A DNA stretch of 40,535 nucleotides from a virus. A program made the translations under genes and the position numbers. The stretch is taken from the IMG/VR virus record IMGVR_UViG_3300045950_000084, positions 1-40,535 of that record. One strand, written 5' to 3'. The notes under the pieces are model-generated. The model was not told the DNA's origin. It searched no databases and saw nothing but the letters and a program-made list of their open reading frames with translations. Positions 36,746 to 40,535 of this stretch are shown here, piece after piece (the first letter of the stretch is position 1; each line of letters begins with the position of its first letter).

Positions 36746-38047
36746 TCACTGATGCCCCTTCTTCTTGCCCCACTTCTTCCCCTCCTTCGGACCCTTCACG
36801 CACATAACTTGTTTGAGCGTATGCACGACCTCGACCAGATCCGCCTGGTTTGCCATCACTTGGTCGATGTCCTTGTAAGCTGCCGGAATCTCGTCGAGCA
36901 CCGAGTCGTCCTTCGCGCACTCGATCCCCTTGGTCTGTTCGACCACATCGGCGACCGAGAACATCTTCTCCGCCGCGGTGCGGGTCATCTTGCGCCCGGC
37001 ACCATGCGAGCAAGAGCAGTAGCTCTCCGGGTTGCCCTTCCCGCGCACGATGTAGCTCTTGGCGCCCATGCTGCCGGGGATGATTCCGAAGTCGCCTTCT
37101 CGCGCCCTGATCGCCCCCTTGCGGGTGACGTAAACGTTGCGTCCGAAGTGGTTCTCCTGGGCGACATAGTTGTGGTGACAGTTGATCGCCTCCTGGGTAA
37201 CCTCGAATGGTTTCTTGATGTGGCGTCGCAGGTTTCGCAGAACCTCGTTCATCATCATCTGGCGATTGAGAAAGGCGTAGTTCTGCGCCCACCCCACCGC
37301 GGCCATGTAGTCGTCGAAGTCCTTTGTCCCCTCGGCGAGATACGCGAGGTCCTCGTCGGGAAGGTTGATGAACCACTTGTCGGCGAACTCTTGAGCGCGC
37401 TCGATGAACGCCCGCCCGATCATGTTGCCGATTCCCCGAGACCCCGAATGCAGCATCACCCACACGTCCTGGTCTTGATCGAGGCAGATTTCGATGAAGT
37501 GGTTGCCGCCGCCCAGGCTACCGAGTTGCGACACAGCCTTATCGCGCCAGCGTTCGCCGATGACCTCCTTGATGATCCCAAAACCACCGCCCGGGTTGAG
37601 AAGTGCAGCTTCGACCATGTGATCGAGGTTCTCCGCTTGCTTCTCGGGCCGGTTGTGTTGGGCCATACCAAGCGGCACGCCCCGCTCGATGCTGTGGCGA
37701 ATCTCGCCCAGGCTGTCGGGAAGGTCACCCGCCCTCAACGAAAGTCGCAAGGCGATCATCCCGCAGCCGATGTCTACACCCACCGCGGCTGGGATGATCG
37801 CCTTATAGGTGGGAATCACGGACCCGACCGTGGCGCCGATGCCAGCATGAACGTCAGGCATGACTGCAATCCCCTTCGGATGAATGAAGGGCAGCTTGGA
37901 GACGTTGATGAGCTGATTCATCGCGGTCTCCTCGATGTCGGGTCCAAACCATCGCGTTGCGCCGGGCGAAATCTCGCCCTCGGGCATTAGCTTGTCGCCT
38001 ACCCATGCCCGAATCGGTTTGCCGCCGTGATTGTGAATGGTGTGCAT
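36746..38047 (-). CDS. rtcB: RNA-splicing ligase RtcB
   Basis: 433 residues, close to the 408 of E. coli RtcB. Metal and catalytic motifs: PDVHAGIG (D65, H67), GVDIGCG (D92, C95), GGGNHFIE (H183), MLHSGSRG (H200) and CSHGAGR (His348, the guanylylated histidine in known enzymes). RtcB joins 2',3'-cyclic phosphate or 3'-phosphate ends to 5'-OH ends using GTP, for example after toxin cleavage of tRNA. Its upstream neighbour ends four bases before the start. Confidence 0.95.
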   Translation of the reverse strand: MHTIHNHGGKPIRAWVGDKLMPEGEISPGATRWFGPDIEETAMNQLINVSKLPFIHPKGIAVMPDVHAGIGATVGSVIPTYKAIIPAAVGVDIGCGMIALRLSLRAGDLPDSLGEIRHSIERGVPLGMAQHNRPEKQAENLDHMVEAALLNPGGGFGIIKEVIGERWRDKAVSQLGSLGGGNHFIEICLDQDQDVWVMLHSGSRGIGNMIGRAFIERAQEFADKWFINLPDEDLAYLAEGTKDFDDYMAAVGWAQNYAFLNRQMMMNEVLRNLRRHIKKPFEVTQEAINCHHNYVAQENHFGRNVYVTRKGAIRAREGDFGIIPGSMGAKSYIVRGKGNPESYCSCSHGAGRKMTRTAAEKMFSVADVVEQTKGIECAKDDSVLDEIPAAYKDIDQVMANQADLVEVVHTLKQVMCVKGPKEGKKWGKKKGHQ

Positions 38048-38050
38048 GGT

Positions 38051-38524
38051 TCAGCAAGACCCCCCGTTTGCGCGACCCCCGGTATCATTGATGAGTATGT
38101 GGACGAGAGTGCGGGTCAGTAGGTCGGATAAACACGACATTCCGCCGCGCACCACATCGTTCACGGCCATTTGAGGGTATGTCGCCGCGCCGTTGACTTC
38201 ATTGATCGCCTCGATCAGCGAGGCGCGATACTGAATCAAACTGTCGGCGGTTGCGAAAGGCTCGGTGTCTCGATACACCGCCTCGATGTGGTCATATCCG
38301 ACCGACTCGATCACATAGCCATCGTGCTTATAGAGCAGGAAAGTGCCCGCTCTTTGCATTTCCTCGTGAGACTTGGGCACATGCGCGAATATTGTTTTGC
38401 CGAGAGCCTTCTCGAAGGCGCGATTCGGGCGGTAGTGTTGAATGATCTCATGGAAGATGCGGCGGGCCTCTTTTTCGTCGCAAACAGGTTGGATCTGCGT
38501 TAAATCGAGCGCCTTCACTTTCAT
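38051..38524 (-). CDS. Hypothetical protein
   Basis: 157 residues, MKVKALDLTQIQPVCDEKEA, with AAGGAG upstream. Helical with a HEIIQHYRPNRAFEKAL segment and a C-terminal helix. Directly upstream of rtcB, so possibly an RtcB partner; no family recognised. Confidence 0.75.
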   Translation of the reverse strand: MKVKALDLTQIQPVCDEKEARRIFHEIIQHYRPNRAFEKALGKTIFAHVPKSHEEMQRAGTFLLYKHDGYVIESVGYDHIEAVYRDTEPFATADSLIQYRASLIEAINEVNGAATYPQMAVNDVVRGGMSCLSDLLTRTLVHILINDTGGRANGGSC

Positions 38525-38536
38525 TTGGTGTTCTCC

Positions 38537-38995
38537 TTAAATGCTCCTGAAGCCCCTGTCGAGAAGGGCCTTGAATGTTGACATGAAGTATTCTTTGGCA
38601 GTCTCGCTCGGGCGATAGCTGTCTGTGAATCTCTTGGTGACGATGTTGCCCTCACCCGCTTGGCGGGTCAGTATCATCCTCACGATGTCCGACCCGACCC
38701 ACCATTCAAGAAACGCGAGCTTTCCATCGGGACTAGAGAGAAGCGCGCGTTGAATGTGCGGCGAATCGCCTCGATGCAGCTTGCGGGTCTCAGCGATCAC
38801 GTCCATGACGCCCCTACTGCACAGTCCCGATACTGCGTTGAACAGTGTCAACATGGACGACCCGAACTGAGCGTTGCTGATCTTGCCTTGTTGAAGCCCA
38901 AGCACGAGACGTTCGATCTCCTCGAACGCTTTGCGGTCGATTTCCTCCTGAACGGTGGGAGCGCGACCGTCGAGCGCGTGGGCTTGAAGGGTCAT
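38537..38995 (-). CDS. Hypothetical protein
   Basis: 152 residues, MTLQAHALDGRAPTVQEEID, mostly helical (KAFEEIERLVLGLQQGKISN). Overlaps the upstream gene as ATGA. No family. Confidence 0.75.
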   Translation of the reverse strand: MTLQAHALDGRAPTVQEEIDRKAFEEIERLVLGLQQGKISNAQFGSSMLTLFNAVSGLCSRGVMDVIAETRKLHRGDSPHIQRALLSSPDGKLAFLEWWVGSDIVRMILTRQAGEGNIVTKRFTDSYRPSETAKEYFMSTFKALLDRGFRSI

Positions 38996-39375
38996 CGTTT
39001 GGACATTGGGGGGTTGCCTACCACCCGATCTGCCTTACGCGCAAGAGCCTCCCACGAGGCGTCATAGCGAAATGGCTCCATCGGATCGTTGCTACCCGAT
39101 TCCTCGCGTAACTTCGCCATCACCCGGCGCAGCAAATCTACGGCAGGTGTTTCGCGGGTCTCCTTCCTCGACGAGAGTTCAACCGGCGGTGAACTATCGT
39201 AATACCGACGCTGAATGTGTCGACACGCCCCCTCGCAGCTTTTCAGGGCCGACCGAACGCGGGTGACCGTCCGAACAGCGCCGGCACCTTTGAGCATTCG
39301 AAGGGCCTGCTTGAGCAGTGCATAGGCGATGTCAACGTCTACCACCTGCGCTTCCGTTGCGGGACGCAACTTCAC
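38992..39375 (-). CDS. Hypothetical helical protein
   Basis: 127 residues from a GTG at 39375 behind GGGGAG (VKLRPATEAQVVDVD). Helical with many Arg and a basic end (NPPMSKR). An upstream ATG at 39435 exists but has no ribosome binding site. No family recognised. Confidence 0.65.
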   Translation of the reverse strand: MKLRPATEAQVVDVDIAYALLKQALRMLKGAGAVRTVTRVRSALKSCEGACRHIQRRYYDSSPPVELSSRKETRETPAVDLLRRVMAKLREESGSNDPMEPFRYDASWEALARKADRVVGNPPMSKR

Positions 39376-39433
39376 TATCGTCTCCCCGAAAAAAGTGTCA
39401 TTCCCGAATGTAGCGCGCCCCCGTTGGATGGGC

Positions 39434-39455
39434 ACTCAGGACTGACTGAAGTATA
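39434..39455 (-). promoter_or_regulatory. Operator-like palindrome with -10 box
   Basis: ACTCAGGACTGACT (39434-39447, one mismatch) directly downstream of a minus-strand TATACT (39455-39450). It would control the genes starting at 39375; the -35 region is not recognisable. Confidence 0.5.
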
Positions 39456-39461
39456 GCAGGA

Positions 39462-40097
39462 TCATGAAAGACGCGGGGGGCGATTCCCCTCAACCACTTC
39501 CCTTTCGACCATCGCCTTGTATCGCTCTGCGGAACGATTCACCGCATACTGAACCGCTTCGACCCTTGGCTCGAGCCCTGTCATATTCAGGGGAATGTAG
39601 TAATGGTAAGGGCGCACCCGCTCGTCCACCGTCAGCCCGAGAATGAGCGCGTTCAGATGCCGCATGTAGCCTGGGCTCGGGGGTGCCTTTCCAGGCTCGT
39701 CCTTGATGGGGATCGCCGGCTGCAGCACAATCAGCGATGTGTAGTGCCGATTGCAGACCTCGATACAGGCCGCAATGTAGGCGGCGAGCTCCCTTTCGCT
39801 GTCTGGGGTCAGGGTCGTCCGAGACACATCGGCGAGCGTATAGGCGAGCATACAAATCGGCGTGCGGTCGGTGATGAACCACACCCCGCCCTTCTCATAA
39901 AGGGCCTCGGCATCCTTCAGAATCTCGCCCTGAATTTTCAGGCGCACATCAAACGGGTATTCCACCCGCGGGTCGACGCCCAGACGCTCAAAAGTGCCCT
40001 TGGCGTTTGTCTCGACGAACCTGATACCCGCGCGCTGCGAGTATGCCTTCGCAAGCGTTGACTTGCCGGTGCGGTGGGGGCCGGTAAGACCGATCAT
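39462..40097 (-). CDS. P-loop kinase-like protein
   Basis: 211 residues. Walker A GPHRTGKST at 6-14, a Walker B-like WFITDRTPICMLA near 73-85 with the DR/DE-type motif of AAA_28 and nucleoside or polynucleotide kinases, and a C-terminal YHYYIP segment. It could phosphorylate nucleosides, NMN or RNA 5' ends; in a block with RtcB and an RNA ligase a polynucleotide kinase role is attractive but unproven. Confidence 0.7.
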   Translation of the reverse strand: MIGLTGPHRTGKSTLAKAYSQRAGIRFVETNAKGTFERLGVDPRVEYPFDVRLKIQGEILKDAEALYEKGGVWFITDRTPICMLAYTLADVSRTTLTPDSERELAAYIAACIEVCNRHYTSLIVLQPAIPIKDEPGKAPPSPGYMRHLNALILGLTVDERVRPYHYYIPLNMTGLEPRVEAVQYAVNRSAERYKAMVEREVVEGNRPPRLS

Positions 40098-40535
40098 GCG
40101 ACCCTCCGAGTGTCGATGTTCGCTGTCACCGCACGAAGCTGCTTAATTCTCATGCGGTCTATCGACTCCTGATCCTGCCGCCACAGAACGTCGAACATTT
40201 CGAGAAGGGGTCTCGACGAGACCCCGAGTAGCTCCGCATGTCGACGCAGCCACGCCTCGGTCGCTGCTCGCGGTTCGAGACAGCGGATGAAAATGTTCTC
40301 CGGCATCGAAAAGGGGAGGTCCCACTCCTGCGACCGGGGATGAAGGGTCGCTTTCTCGAGGACGCAAATTTGCGTGTCCGCGATGATGACCGGCGCGGGC
40401 AGCTTGACCGGCAGGTTCAGCGCGGGGCAGAGGGCCTTCTCCCACACCCGCCTTTCGATATTGAACCACGAACAGTCCTTGCCCACGTTGCGCTTCATCG
40501 GGCGACTCATGTCGCCGATGTAGGGCTCTACGTCG
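40094..40535 (-). CDS. Hypothetical protein, N-terminus probably beyond window
   Basis: The frame is open to the right edge. An ATG at 40510 (MSRPMKRNVGKDCSW) could start a 138-residue protein, but it lacks a ribosome binding site and the upstream codons have coding-like GC third positions, so it may be a partial gene. Sequence: VIIADTQICVLEKATLHP and a helical C-terminus. No family recognised. Its stop overlaps the kinase-like gene start as ATGA. Confidence 0.6.
   Translation of the reverse strand, partial: DVEPYIGDMSRPMKRNVGKDCSWFNIERRVWEKALCPALNLPVKLPAPVIIADTQICVLEKATLHPRSQEWDLPFSMPENIFIRCLEPRAATEAWLRRHAELLGVSSRPLLEMFDVLWRQDQESIDRMRIKQLRAVTANIDTRRVA

Noticed and set aside
36752-37990. Long plus-strand frame of 412 codons opposite rtcB
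   Set aside because: Antisense shadow caused by the GC-rich third positions of a certain gene; no ribosome binding site and no domain.

Overview
This window is a stretch of a tailed double-stranded DNA phage (Caudoviricetes) or prophage. It carries a large and a small terminase subunit and dozens of short, densely packed, mostly unrecognisable genes. It has high GC content with strongly GC-rich third codon positions, and many genes are joined by 4-base ATGA or GTGA overlaps. GC content and promoter style suit a proteobacterial host, but nothing names one. No integrase, tRNA, lysis or tail gene is visible, so lifestyle is undetermined.

Layout. Almost everything is read on the minus strand, right to left. 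From 40.5 to 32 kb lies an accessory metabolic block: a P-loop kinase-like protein, the RNA ligase RtcB, a second RNA ligase of the Rnl5 type, an SPFH lipoprotein and a DnaQ-like exonuclease. From 32 to 17 kb are about 40 small genes, among them a kinase-fold protein, a MESH1/SpoT-like HD protein, a phosphoribosyltransferase, a radical SAM protein, a coiled-coil protein and several Cys-rich or membrane proteins. From 17 to 11.6 kb small hypothetical genes alternate with unusually long non-coding stretches full of short repeats and hairpins. A single plus-strand operon (6.9-10.5 kb) carries a UvsW-like helicase, a ribbon-helix-helix protein, three unknowns and a SLOG/DUF2493 protein. From 6.9 to 2.6 kb, eight minus-strand genes overlap end to end: two ParB-like proteins, a zinc ribbon, two zincin metallopeptidases, an ABC-type ATPase, a Mom-like GNAT acyltransferase and a winged-helix protein. 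Terminase genes follow, and a partial gene sits at the left edge.

Most interesting points. The eight-gene operon looks like a DNA-modification island: its ATPase and GNAT are the two halves of the architecture known as COG2401, here split and joined with ParB and duplicated protease-like genes. A 14-base palindrome, AGTCA-N4-TGACT, occurs at about a dozen intergenic places, often on recognisable promoters, and suggests a phage-wide repressor network. An intrinsic terminator lies between a promoter and terS. Intergenic DNA holds families of GCCGAATA-type repeats, a perfect 25-bp inverted repeat and a 23-bp hairpin.

All functional assignments come from reading motifs by eye; no database search was run. 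Many small genes are called from coding character, ribosome binding sites and overlaps only.
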